64,000 nt of DNA, taken from JAIQFL01 sp035295745 (GTDB lineage: Bacteria > Acidobacteriota > Terriglobia > Bryobacterales > Bryobacteraceae). How positions within the stretch are numbered: position 1 is the stretch's first letter; each line of letters starts with the position of its first letter. The stretch lies in NCBI GenBank assembly GCA_035295745.1, contig DATGIL010000102.1:1-64000 (forward strand). The letters run 5' to 3'. The notes under the pieces are model-generated. The model had not been told where the DNA came from, made no database searches, and was given only the letters and a program-made list of their open reading frames with translations. Shown here in pieces: positions 1-8,120 of this stretch. The translations under genes were made by a program, and so were the position numbers.

Positions 1-2
1 CC

Positions 3-542
3 GCACGACAGCACCTGAACTTCTCGGAGATCGGGATGCTTCCTGCGGCGCAACAGAAGGGCCTGCTGTACGAAGCGGTGAACCAGATCCGCTTCCATGC
101 GATGCCACTGCCGGCCTACGCGCGCCTGCATCCATCGGCGGTGCTCGCGCCGGCACAGGTCAAAGCGATCGAGGACTACCTGCGTGCGGCGCCGGAGTCG
201 GACGCCGCCTCGGCGAAACTCCCGCCTCCATCCGAGACGCGGACAGTGCTTGCCGCCGGAGCGCACAGCGCCGCGGCAGCGCCGAACGGCATACCGTTTC
301 CGGAGGGGTATCAACACTGGAAATGGATCAGCACTACAGACCGGTTCGACAATCAAAGCATTCGCGCGGCGTTAGGCAATCCGATCGCCGTTCAAGCGGC
401 GAGGAATCATCGCGGATGGCCGGATGGTGCGATGCTCGCCAAGGTCGCCTGGGTGGCCCAACCGCGAGCCGATGGACGGATTGAGGCTGGCTCTTTCTGG
501 CAGGTGCAAAACTCCGGCTCGGGGTTGAGTTTTGCTGCGTGA
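3..542 (+). CDS. Haem-binding / cytochrome P460-like protein, 5' partial and C-terminally truncated
   Basis: The frame is open from the left edge. It first reads a haem-binding-type segment (HLNFSE, then MPLPAYARLHP, then a helix ending in EDYL), which matches the end of the periplasmic haem-binding domain often found before cytochrome P460. Next comes a P460-type start (PEGYQHWKWIS, then the NPIAVQAARN and WPDGAMLAKVAW region). P460 domains normally run on to a C-terminal CxxCH haem site. Here the frame stops about 15 residues after GSFWQVQ and no CxxCH follows in any forward frame before the next, convergent gene. The C-terminal half is therefore missing and the protein is probably non-functional. 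The family call is fairly sure; the truncation is seen directly, its cause (deletion or frameshift) is inferred. Confidence 0.6.
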   Translation, partial: ARQHLNFSEIGMLPAAQQKGLLYEAVNQIRFHAMPLPAYARLHPSAVLAPAQVKAIEDYLRAAPESDAASAKLPPPSETRTVLAAGAHSAAAAPNGIPFPEGYQHWKWISTTDRFDNQSIRAALGNPIAVQAARNHRGWPDGAMLAKVAWVAQPRADGRIEAGSFWQVQNSGSGLSFAA

Positions 543-559
543 TGACCCTGGCCGTTGGA

Positions 560-1627
560 TTAACCCACCACAGCTTCGGCGAGATGAGGTTGATAGACGC
601 AACGGGGATCTTCCGCCAGATAGTCCCCGGTTAGAGCGAAAGCACGCGACCGCGATCCGCCGCAGACCTTTTGGTATTCGCACAGACCGCACTTGCCCTC
701 TCGCAAGGTGGTATCGCGCAGGGTGCGGAAGAGGGTTGAGTTCCGATACACATCGGTCAAGGAATTCTCGAGGACATTGCCTCCACTGACGGGAAGGAAT
801 CCGCTCGGAAAGATCTCGCCCTGGTGGGAGACAAATACAAACCCCTTGCCGTCGCTGACGCCGGCGGTGCGCCATGCCACGCCCTTGGCGTTTTCATTTT
901 CCGTGACCCCATGTTCGGCCTTGATGCGCTGCGCCACATAGCGGCGATAGTGCATGGCCTCGGTGGTCTTCAATCCGAAGGGAGCAGTCTTCGAAAGATC
1001 GTACATGAATTCGAAAACCTGCTCGTACTCCTCTGCGGTGAGGTCGTCGTTTTCTCCCGCGCGTCCCGTTACGATCAGGAAAAACAAACTCCACATCTTA
1101 GTGCGGACATTCTTCGCGATCTCTGCCATCTCGGTCAGGCGCGCCCGGTTGCGCTGTGTGACGGTGGTCTGCAATTGGGTATCGAGGCCGATGTCACGGG
1201 CGTATTCCAAGGCGAACATCGCGCGATCGAAGGTGCCGGGAACGCCCCGGAAATCGTCGTGGCTGGCAGCATCGGGCCCGTCCAGGCTGATGGCCATGCG
1301 CGAGATGCCGGCTGCCTTAAACCCGTCGATGGCTTGCGCCGTGAGTAAGGGAGTCGCGCTGGGCGTCACATTAGTGCGCAGGCCGATTTTAACGGCGTAG
1401 CGGATCAGTTCGAACAGGTCAGGCCGCTTGAGCGGATCGCCGCCGGTGAAGACCATCAGCGGATCGCCAAACGATTTGATCTCGTCGAGCAGGCGGTATC
1501 CCTGTTCGGTAGTCAGTTCTCTCGAATTGCGCTCGGGTTGCGCAGAGGCCCGGCAATGTACACACGCCAGATCGCAAGCCTGGGTGGCTTCCCAGATCAC
1601 CAGCATCGGGGCTTGATCGAAGTTCAT
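560..1627 (-). CDS. Radical SAM/SPASM protein, TIGR04053-like
   Basis: A 355-residue radical SAM enzyme. Cys18, Cys22 and Cys25 (CDLACVHC) are the ligands of the SAM-cleaving 4Fe-4S cluster. FTGGDPLKRPD supplies the GGE-like SAM site in its GGD form, and a Cys-rich C-terminal SPASM region (CGLCEYQKVCGG, later C) should hold a second cluster. The PMLVIWE start and HCRASAQP context match the TIGR04053 family, related to AhbD/NirJ-type haem-pathway proteins; its substrate is not known. I chose the ATG at 1627 because GGAGGA lies 5 nt upstream; the 26 residues encoded further upstream do not look like protein. It converges with the truncated cytochrome gene and shows no operon partner in the window. 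Confidence 0.85.
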   Translation of the reverse strand: MNFDQAPMLVIWEATQACDLACVHCRASAQPERNSRELTTEQGYRLLDEIKSFGDPLMVFTGGDPLKRPDLFELIRYAVKIGLRTNVTPSATPLLTAQAIDGFKAAGISRMAISLDGPDAASHDDFRGVPGTFDRAMFALEYARDIGLDTQLQTTVTQRNRARLTEMAEIAKNVRTKMWSLFFLIVTGRAGENDDLTAEEYEQVFEFMYDLSKTAPFGLKTTEAMHYRRYVAQRIKAEHGVTENENAKGVAWRTAGVSDGKGFVFVSHQGEIFPSGFLPVSGGNVLENSLTDVYRNSTLFRTLRDTTLREGKCGLCEYQKVCGGSRSRAFALTGDYLAEDPRCVYQPHLAEAVVG

Positions 1628-1828
1628 CGGTTCTCCTCCATGTGCTTCTAGAAGCAACTCGTTTGCATTCCAGAGGCCAATGAAAATCGATGGGAAATAC
1701 AACACTTATCGCTCTTAAACTCTGCAACTGGGTGAAATGCCCCAGGGCGGAGCGGTTAAGCCCCACCCACGCCCATCGCCGGCGGAGCGTCGAGGCCCAA
1801 CCGCTTACCCGTTACAATATGGTTTCCC

Positions 1829-2473
1829 GTGAAAAAACGTGGTTGGTTCATCACCTTCGAAGGCATGGATGGCTCGGGCAAGACGACGCAGATGCACCGG
1901 CTCGCGGCGCGGCTGCGCGAGCAAGGACGCACCGTCCTCGAGACGACCGAACCAGGCGGCCCTCCCATTTCGATGAAGATTCGCCGCATCCTGCTCGACT
2001 CCGCGAATCAGGAACTCTGCTCCGAGGCGGAGTTGCTGTTGTACTTTGCTTCGCGAGCGCAGAATGTGGCGGAGTGGATCCTGCCGGCGCTGGATCGCGG
2101 CGAAGTGGTGGTATCCGACCGCTTCACGGATTCTTCGCTGGTATATCAGGGGTATGGCCGCGGGTTGGGAAGTAAAGCCGTAGAAGACCTCGACCGCGTG
2201 GCCTGCCGCGGGCTCCAGCCCGATCTGACCCTCTTGGTGGATGTGGACGCGGAGGCCAGCCTGGCGCGGGCGCGGGCTCGCAACGCCGCCGAACCGCACT
2301 GCGAAACCCGCATGGACGATCAATCCATTGAGTTCCATCGCAAGGTGTACGACGCCTACCACGAACTCGCGGCCCGCGAACCTGAGCGCGTCAAGCTGGT
2401 AAATGGCCGTGCCGGTCTGGACTCCATTGAACAGGAAATCTGGGGGATCGTGAGCGGGGCATTGGATGATTGA
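1829..2473 (+). CDS. tmk: Thymidylate kinase
   Basis: Cytosolic dTMP kinase (dTMP + ATP to dTDP + ADP), 214 residues, the usual size. The P-loop is GMDGSGKTT (residues 12-20). The TEPGG segment (40-44) takes the place of the usual REPGGT, with Thr instead of Arg. The substrate motif DRFTDSS (97-103) is followed by YQG (106-108), and a charged LID segment (CETRMDDQSIEFH) comes later. The start is a GTG directly before KKRGWFITFEG. The gene overlaps holB by 8 bp, so the two are almost certainly co-transcribed, a pairing common in bacteria. The Arg-to-Thr change in the dTMP loop is the one unusual point. Confidence 0.95.
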   Translation: MKKRGWFITFEGMDGSGKTTQMHRLAARLREQGRTVLETTEPGGPPISMKIRRILLDSANQELCSEAELLLYFASRAQNVAEWILPALDRGEVVVSDRFTDSSLVYQGYGRGLGSKAVEDLDRVACRGLQPDLTLLVDVDAEASLARARARNAAEPHCETRMDDQSIEFHRKVYDAYHELAAREPERVKLVNGRAGLDSIEQEIWGIVSGALDD

Positions 2474-3488
2474 GAATTTCTGGGGCAACGCGGGGGTCGT
2501 GGAGGCTCTGGAGCAGATGATGGCACAGGATCGCCTGGCGCAGACGCTGCTGTTTTCGGGGCCGGAGGGATTGGGGAAAGCAACGCTCGCGCGCCGGCTG
2601 GGCGCACGCCTGTTGGGGCATGCGGAGTTGATCGAACGGGACGATCTCAGCTTGCCGCACAATGTAGCCACGCTGGCCGATCGGGAGAAACTGGCTGCGG
2701 AGAAGCGCAATGACGATCCGCTGCAATTCGCCTCGCACCCGGACTTCGTGACCTTTGCACCCGACGGGCCCCTACGCCAGATCACGATTCAGCAATCGCG
2801 GCTTTTGAAGGAACAGGCACAATTTCTGCCCAATCAGGGCAAGCGCCGGATCTTCGTGATCGACCATGTGGATCGGGCCAACGATCAGGCGGCCAACTCC
2901 CTCCTGAAGACGCTCGAAGAGCCGCCGCCCCACCTGGTTCTGATTCTTACCGCGGAGAATTCGTATGACCTGCTGCCCACCATCCGATCGCGGGCAGTGC
3001 CGTTCCACTTCGCGCGACTCTCGGACGATGAGATGGAGCGGTTCGTCGCGGCACGCGGCTTGGATCGGCCCGAACGGCGCATTGCGCTGGCGGCGGGCAG
3101 TCCCGGCCTGGCGATCTCCATCGATTTGGAAGCTTACGACAAGAGGCGTGCGGCGATGTTGGTGCTGCTCAAAGTGGCCGCGGGCGTCTCGCCGTTCGGC
3201 GCATGGATACCGATTTCGGATACGATCGGCCGCGGTAAGAGCGACAAGCTGGATTTTTATTTGAAAGTACTCTACGACTTGTTGCGTGACCTCCTTCTCT
3301 TGCACGAGGGAGGAGGAGAGATTCGCAATCGGGATATAGAGCATGAGCTGGAAGCTCTCGCGGGGAAAGTCGAATTCGCGTGGCTGCGCAAGGCGGTGGC
3401 GAGGGTGGACGAGATCGCTGAGTTTATGCGGCGAAATATTCAGAAGACGCTCGCGCTGGATTCGCTGGCGGTGGACTTGCGCGGGTAG
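2466..3488 (+). CDS. holB: DNA polymerase III subunit delta'
   Basis: A 340-residue clamp-loader subunit. The N-terminal AAA+ part has a Walker A-like GPEGLGKAT (residues 32-40). The segment NQGKRRIFVIDHVDRAN, NSLLKTLEEPPP and the SRC-like TIRSRAV (Arg finger) are hallmarks of delta'/DnaX-type clamp loaders. The role is to load the beta sliding clamp together with delta and tau/gamma. It starts inside the tmk stop region (8-bp overlap), so translation is probably coupled. The C-terminal third is helical and weakly conserved, as usual for delta'. Confidence 0.92.
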   Translation: MIENFWGNAGVVEALEQMMAQDRLAQTLLFSGPEGLGKATLARRLGARLLGHAELIERDDLSLPHNVATLADREKLAAEKRNDDPLQFASHPDFVTFAPDGPLRQITIQQSRLLKEQAQFLPNQGKRRIFVIDHVDRANDQAANSLLKTLEEPPPHLVLILTAENSYDLLPTIRSRAVPFHFARLSDDEMERFVAARGLDRPERRIALAAGSPGLAISIDLEAYDKRRAAMLVLLKVAAGVSPFGAWIPISDTIGRGKSDKLDFYLKVLYDLLRDLLLLHEGGGEIRNRDIEHELEALAGKVEFAWLRKAVARVDEIAEFMRRNIQKTLALDSLAVDLRG

Positions 3489-3572
3489 TGTCGTGTCCGC
3501 GGCGCAGATTCGATGAGCGGAGCCGTGCAGGAGTGCATGCGCCACGCGTTATCATTGCCTTCGGAGACCTCC

Positions 3573-5222
3573 ATGAGCCTCACCACCGCAATCCGAGCCC
3601 CCCGTGGCAGTGAGATGACCTGCCGGGGATGGCATCAGGAAGCCGCCCTGCGCATGTTGCACAATAACCTCGATCCCGAAGTCGCCGAGAATCCAGACGA
3701 GTTGATCGTGTACGGCGGCAGGGGGCGCGCCGCCCGCGACTGGCCGTCGTTCCATGCCATTGTGCGGGCCCTTCGCTCGCTCGCCAATGATGAGACGCTG
3801 CTCGTCCAATCGGGAAAACCCGTCGGCATCTTCCGCACGCACCCGGAGGCGCCACGAGTGCTGCTTGCCAACTCCAACCTGGTGGGGCACTGGTCGAACT
3901 TCGATGAATTCACCCGACTGGAGAAGCTCGGGCTCACCATGTACGGGCAGATGACCGCCGGCTCGTGGATTTACATCGGCAGCCAGGGCATCGTGCAGGG
4001 TACCTTCGAGACCTTCTCCTCGCTCGCCCGCAAACATTTCGGTGGGTCGTTGGCTGGCAAGCTGGTCGTCTCCGGCGGAATGGGAGGAATGGGCGGCGCC
4101 CAGCCTCTCGCCGCGACCATGAACGGCGCATGCTTCCTGGGCATCGATGTCGATCCGCACCGCATTGAGCGACGCCTCGAGACCGGCTATTGCGATCGTA
4201 TGGAGCGCACTCTGGACGAGGCCCTCCACGTACTACGCGACGCCCAGGCGAACGGCGAGGCGATCTCCGTCGGACTCGCCGGCAACTGCGCCGACGTGAT
4301 ACCCGAAATGGCGCGCCGCGGCATCGTGCCCGATGTCCTTACCGATCAGACCAGCGCGCACGATCCTCTGAACGGCTATGTCCCCAACGGCATGACGCTG
4401 AGCGATGCGCGCGCCCTGCGCACTCGCGCGCCTGAGGAGTACGTCTCGCGCTCCATCGCCGCCATGGGCGCTCATGTCGAAGGGATGCTGGCGTTGCAGC
4501 GCCAGGGCGCCATCACATTCGATTACGGCAACAACATCCGCACCCAGGCGAAGAAGGCTGGCGTGGACCGAGCCTATGACATTCCCGGATTCGTCCCCGA
4601 GTACATTCGCCCGCTCTTTTGCGAAGGCCGCGGACCGTTCCGCTGGGTGGCGTTGTCGGGCGATCCCGAAGACATCTACCGCACCGATCGTCTGGCTCTC
4701 GAGCTCTTTCCGCACAACGAAACTCTGGCGCGCTGGCTCCCGTTGGCTCGCCAGCGAATTCACTTTCAGGGACTGCCCGCCCGTATCTGCTGGTTGGGTT
4801 ATGGCGAGCGCGCCGAGTTCGGGGTGGCGATGAATCGCCTGGTGAGGTCGGGCGAACTGAAAGCGCCGATCGTGATTGGCCGCGACCACCTGGACGCCGG
4901 CTCCGTCGCCTCCCCGTATCGCGAAACCGAGGCCATGCGTGACGGATCGGACGCGATTGCCGATTGGCCGCTGCTCAACGCCCTGGTGAACACGGCGGCC
5001 GGTGCGTCCTGGATTTCGATTCACAATGGCGGTGGAGTCGGCATCGGCTATTCCCTGCACGCGGGAATGGTCGTGGTGGCCGACGGTAGCGAGGAATCCG
5101 AACGCCGCCTCCAGCGCGTGCTCACCAGTGACCCCGGGATGGGTGTGATTCGCCACGTCGACGCCGGCTACGACGAGGCTATCCGCTTCGCCCGCGATCA
5201 TGACATCCAGCGGCCGATGTAA
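3573..5222 (+). CDS. hutU: Urocanate hydratase
   Basis: Urocanase, 549 residues, converts urocanate to 4-imidazolone-5-propionate with a tightly bound NAD+. The diagnostic glycine-rich NAD site GGMGGMGGAQ is at 168-177, and SGNPxVA-like features are replaced by the family's YGQMTAGSWIYIG segment around 124-144. WLGYGER and HNGGGVGIGYS near the C-terminus also fit. I chose ATG 3573 because GGAGA lies a few bases upstream and the urocanase alignment begins soon after; 20 additional codons upstream have no family match. It lies on the same strand as hutI, but 388 bp of repeat-bearing DNA separates them. hutH is not in the window. Confidence 0.95.
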   Translation: MSLTTAIRAPRGSEMTCRGWHQEAALRMLHNNLDPEVAENPDELIVYGGRGRAARDWPSFHAIVRALRSLANDETLLVQSGKPVGIFRTHPEAPRVLLANSNLVGHWSNFDEFTRLEKLGLTMYGQMTAGSWIYIGSQGIVQGTFETFSSLARKHFGGSLAGKLVVSGGMGGMGGAQPLAATMNGACFLGIDVDPHRIERRLETGYCDRMERTLDEALHVLRDAQANGEAISVGLAGNCADVIPEMARRGIVPDVLTDQTSAHDPLNGYVPNGMTLSDARALRTRAPEEYVSRSIAAMGAHVEGMLALQRQGAITFDYGNNIRTQAKKAGVDRAYDIPGFVPEYIRPLFCEGRGPFRWVALSGDPEDIYRTDRLALELFPHNETLARWLPLARQRIHFQGLPARICWLGYGERAEFGVAMNRLVRSGELKAPIVIGRDHLDAGSVASPYRETEAMRDGSDAIADWPLLNALVNTAAGASWISIHNGGGVGIGYSLHAGMVVVADGSEESERRLQRVLTSDPGMGVIRHVDAGYDEAIRFARDHDIQRPM

Positions 5223-5610
5223 CTTAATATGACGTTGCAAAAGTTCGCCGACGTATCGCCGGATCGCTTGCTAACGCGCGCGGCTCGCATTCGAGCTGCG
5301 GCCGTCCGAGTCAGAAGAAGGCGTGAAAAATCGCCCCCTTTAAACGGACGCCGATTCGAGGAAACGAGGCCGAACCTGGCAGGTTTCGCGTCACGAGCCG
5401 CGACCGTCAGAAGCTGTGAAAAATCCGGGAGCGCCTGCCCCAGATACGATGAGGCATCGGTTGCTTACGCGCGCGGCTCGCAAGCGCACGTATCGCACGA
5501 ACGTATTGGGGTAGGTTACGAGCCGCGACCGTCAGGGAGCGTCTTCTATATACGAGGCTGTTTTAGGAAGTGGTGCACCAGGCATTGGCGCCAAGTATCA
5601 ATCTCCTAAC
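5223..5610 (+). repeat. Intergenic block of dispersed GTGAAAAATCC / GCGCGCGGCTCGC repeats
   Basis: The 388 bp between hutU and hutI hold no convincing gene. Repeated pieces are visible: TTGCTAACGCGCGCGGCTCG near 5268, TTGCTTACGCGCGCGGCTCG near 5461, GTGAAAAATC near 5323 and 5416, and CGAGCCGCGACCGTCAG near 5394 and 5520. The same pieces recur in the same order at 51991-52063. They look like a short, non-coding interspersed element present here as at least two degenerate copies. The open frame at 5229-5609 is made of these repeats and was not called. Confidence 0.7.
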
Positions 5611-6852
5611 ATGGAACTTCTCATCTGCAACTGCAGTCAGCTAGTAACGCTTGGCGGCCCGCGCCGCGCCCGCATCGGAACCGAGATGCGCGAACTCGCG
5701 ATCATTTCCGATGGCGCCATGCTGGTGCGCGACGGCCGTATCGCCGCTATCGGCACGCGCGACCAGATTGCACTTCAAGCTTCGCCTTCCGCTGAATTCA
5801 TCGACGCTGCAAAGCGAATCGTTCTGCCTGGATTCGTTGACGCGCACACCCATCCCGTCTTCGCAGGCACACGGGCCGACGAATACGAGCAGCGCGTGGC
5901 GGGCGTCACCTACGCCGAAATTGCGGCGCGCGGCGGCGGCATCCGCTCCACCGTCCGCCGCACCCGCGAAGCTCCCCAATCCGCGCTCGCCGCCGCGGCC
6001 CGCAGATATCGCAACTGGTTCCTGCGTGGCGGCACCACCACCATCGAAGCTAAGTCGGGATATGGCCTTTCGCTGGAATCGGAGTTGAAGATCCTCAACG
6101 TCATCCGGCAGCTTGGCTCCGAAGGTGAACTTCGTTACGTCCCCACCTTCCTGGGTGCGCATGAGGTACCCGACGAGTATCGCGGCCGGATAGACGCGTA
6201 CATCGACGTGCTCGTGCACGAGATGCTGCCACGCGTCGCCGAGGAGCACCTGGCTGAGTACTGCGACATCTTTTGCGAGCCTACCGTCTTTCCAGCGAAC
6301 AAGGCCCGCATCGTGCTGGATGCGGCGCGACGTCTCGGTTTCGGATTACGTCTCCATGCCGATCAATTCACCGCCGACGATGGTGCGTGCCTTGCCGCGG
6401 AATTCGCGGCGTCTACCGCCGACCACCTCGAAGCCACGGGCCCCGTCGGCCTCGAAGCGCTCAGAGCCGCTCAAGTGCAACCTGTCCTGCTTCCCGCTTC
6501 CGTTTACAATCTCGGATCCACGCACTATCCCGCCGCGCGGCGCATGATCGACTTGGGATTGCCGGTTGTGCTCGCGACCGACTTCAATCCCGGCTCCTCG
6601 CCAACCGCATCCATGCCGATGGTCCTGTCCCTGGCATGCACTCAAATGAAGATGAGCCCGGCGGAGGCCGTGACCGCGGCGACGATTAATGCGGCATACA
6701 GCCTGGGACGGGGAGACACACTCGGATCGCTCGAGTGCGGCAAACTCGCCGACTTCGTGGTTCACGATTGTGACGATTATCGCGAACTTCCGTACTTCTT
6801 CGGACGAGAACCCGCGCGCGCCGTCTTCATCGGCGGTGCGCGAGTCATGTAG
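5611..6852 (+). CDS. hutI: Imidazolonepropionase
   Basis: A 413-residue amidohydrolase-fold enzyme that opens imidazolone propionate to N-formimino-L-glutamate, the step after urocanase. Metal ligands are His79 and His81 (DAHTH), a later His in GLRLHADQF and an Asp in LATDFNPG. The substrate segment PVFAGTRADEYEQR and the GGGIRSTVRRTR loop are typical of HutI. The start at 5611 gives the expected N-terminal beta-sandwich (MELLICNCSQLVTL). Its product, formiminoglutamate, is the substrate of the ftcD product encoded at 61338-62762. Confidence 0.95.
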   Translation: MELLICNCSQLVTLGGPRRARIGTEMRELAIISDGAMLVRDGRIAAIGTRDQIALQASPSAEFIDAAKRIVLPGFVDAHTHPVFAGTRADEYEQRVAGVTYAEIAARGGGIRSTVRRTREAPQSALAAAARRYRNWFLRGGTTTIEAKSGYGLSLESELKILNVIRQLGSEGELRYVPTFLGAHEVPDEYRGRIDAYIDVLVHEMLPRVAEEHLAEYCDIFCEPTVFPANKARIVLDAARRLGFGLRLHADQFTADDGACLAAEFAASTADHLEATGPVGLEALRAAQVQPVLLPASVYNLGSTHYPAARRMIDLGLPVVLATDFNPGSSPTASMPMVLSLACTQMKMSPAEAVTAATINAAYSLGRGDTLGSLECGKLADFVVHDCDDYRELPYFFGREPARAVFIGGARVM

Positions 6853-7041
6853 TCCTGTCGCGTCGTAACGGAAATATCGAGCAATCTTTACTTCACAACT
6901 GCAGTTATTTCCACCGTGAACGCCATCCCGTCGTTATAACTGCTGCAAAGACCGCAATCGCCACTGGAAGACGAAGTGCAAAGGTGAGGGCCAGCGCCCT
7001 TCGACAATTTAAAATCTTGAAGTTTGAAAGGGACCAGAAAT

Positions 7042-7392
7042 ATGCGAAGACTGCTTACCTTGTGTGCGTGCGCGAGCATTTTCACTGCCTTGGCGTTGGC
7101 TGAGAGCTGGACTGGCAAGTTAGTGGATGCCAGTTGCGCGATGAACTCTCAGCAATCCAGCGCGACCACCTGCGATCCGACCAGTTCCACAACCGCATTC
7201 GCTCTCGTGGCGGGTGGAAAGACTTACAAACTGGACGACGCGGGGAATACCAAGGCCATCGAAGCCATGAAGAATCGGGCTGACCGCTCCGCCAATCCCA
7301 ACTCCCCTCAGAGCACCAGCGTGACCGCAAAGGTGACCGGGAGCAAGGATGGTGACAATACCTTGAAGGTGGATTCCATCCAGGTTCAGTAA
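7042..7392 (+). CDS. Small secreted protein, DUF5818-like
   Basis: A 116-residue protein with a clear Sec signal peptide (MRRLLTLCACASIFTALALA, cleavage before ESWTG). The mature part opens with WTGKLVDASCA and has two further cysteines, a pattern common in small acidobacterial exported proteins of unknown function. The C-terminal half (KTYKLDDAGNTKAIEAM, then SVTAKVTGSKDGDNTLKVDSI) has the beta-rich look of a small OB-like fold. The ATG at 7042 starts the signal peptide; a TTG 18 bases upstream is less likely. Hairpin 7398-7430 follows. Function unknown. Confidence 0.7.
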   Translation: MRRLLTLCACASIFTALALAESWTGKLVDASCAMNSQQSSATTCDPTSSTTAFALVAGGKTYKLDDAGNTKAIEAMKNRADRSANPNSPQSTSVTAKVTGSKDGDNTLKVDSIQVQ

Positions 7393-7397
7393 CTCTT

Positions 7398-7430
7398 GGA
7401 AGCCGTCCCGACGGTCCGGGACGGCCTTCC
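7398..7430 (+). terminator. Hairpin after the small secreted protein gene
   Basis: GGAAGCCGTCCC pairs with GGGACGGCCTTCC (one bulged base), starting 5 bp after the stop codon. No strong T-run follows, so termination here is inferred from position and stem strength. Confidence 0.55.
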
Positions 7431-7498
7431 GGCGGAAATATTCTGCTTTCGATAAGCGAAATCGCCTGCTCGAACGTCTAATCGATTAGTTGCAGGCG

Positions 7499-7831
7499 AT
7501 GATCATGAATACCAAGCCGGAAGCCTCCAAAATCGCGGAACTGCGGTCCAAAACGGATCGCCAACTCGTGATCCTGATCACCAGCAGGTTGAATCACGGA
7601 ATATATTGCGCTCGATTGGCGGGCGAGGCCGAATCCGGTTGGTTTTCCGCGGAATCATCGCAATCTAGCGCCGCTAGTGCTTACGATGAAGTGCGAGCCC
7701 TGTTGCCCTTAGTCGGTGAAATCAGCACTGCCGAGCGGCGTCGTCTGGAAGAAAAATTCGAGGATTTGCGTCGGTTGCTGGACGAGTCTACCATTCATGC
7801 CGAGATGCGCATCCAAACGGCATGCTCCTGA
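7499..7831 (+). CDS. Hypothetical protein
   Basis: A helical, cytosolic-looking protein of about 110 residues with no signal peptide or membrane segment. The last 45 residues (AYDEVRALLPLVGEISTAERRRLEEKFEDLRRLLDE) are predicted to form an amphipathic helical pair. I do not recognise a family. Start choice is uncertain: ATG at 7499 or 7505, or TTG at 7490. The gene is supported mainly by its protein-like composition and its placement between two terminator-like hairpins. Confidence 0.45.
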   Translation: MIMNTKPEASKIAELRSKTDRQLVILITSRLNHGIYCARLAGEAESGWFSAESSQSSAASAYDEVRALLPLVGEISTAERRRLEEKFEDLRRLLDESTIHAEMRIQTACS

Positions 7832-7834
7832 ATC

Positions 7835-7863
7835 GGCGCCGGTGCTTTACCTCCACCGGCGCC
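7835..7863 (+). terminator. Perfect 10-bp GC-rich hairpin
   Basis: GGCGCCGGTG (7835-7844) and CACCGGCGCC (7854-7863) form a perfect stem with a 9-nt loop, 4 bp after the preceding stop codon. It lies between convergent genes; the 257 bp from here to 8120 show nothing else. Confidence 0.6.
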
Positions 7864-8120
7864 ACCTTTCCTGACCGAGTAGAGCGCGGACGAGCCTAAG
7901 CTGCTTTCTAGGGGCAAGCTTCGCACGATTTTCCCATCGGTCGTCAGGCCAAGGCTATTACACCTTGTGCTGTGTGACTCACTCGCGGAATGCTGTTGGG
8001 TGGCTTGCGGACGTAACCTCGCGGTTGGGCATCCCACAAAAGCTCACTATTGGAGAATTACGCTAAAACATAGGCGCTTGCGCATGTCACGTCTCGATTT
8101 CGTAAGATCCTGAGCCATTA

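Noticed and set aside
5229..5609. Open frame between hutU and hutI
   Set aside because: No ribosome site, and its translation is generated by the interspersed repeats.
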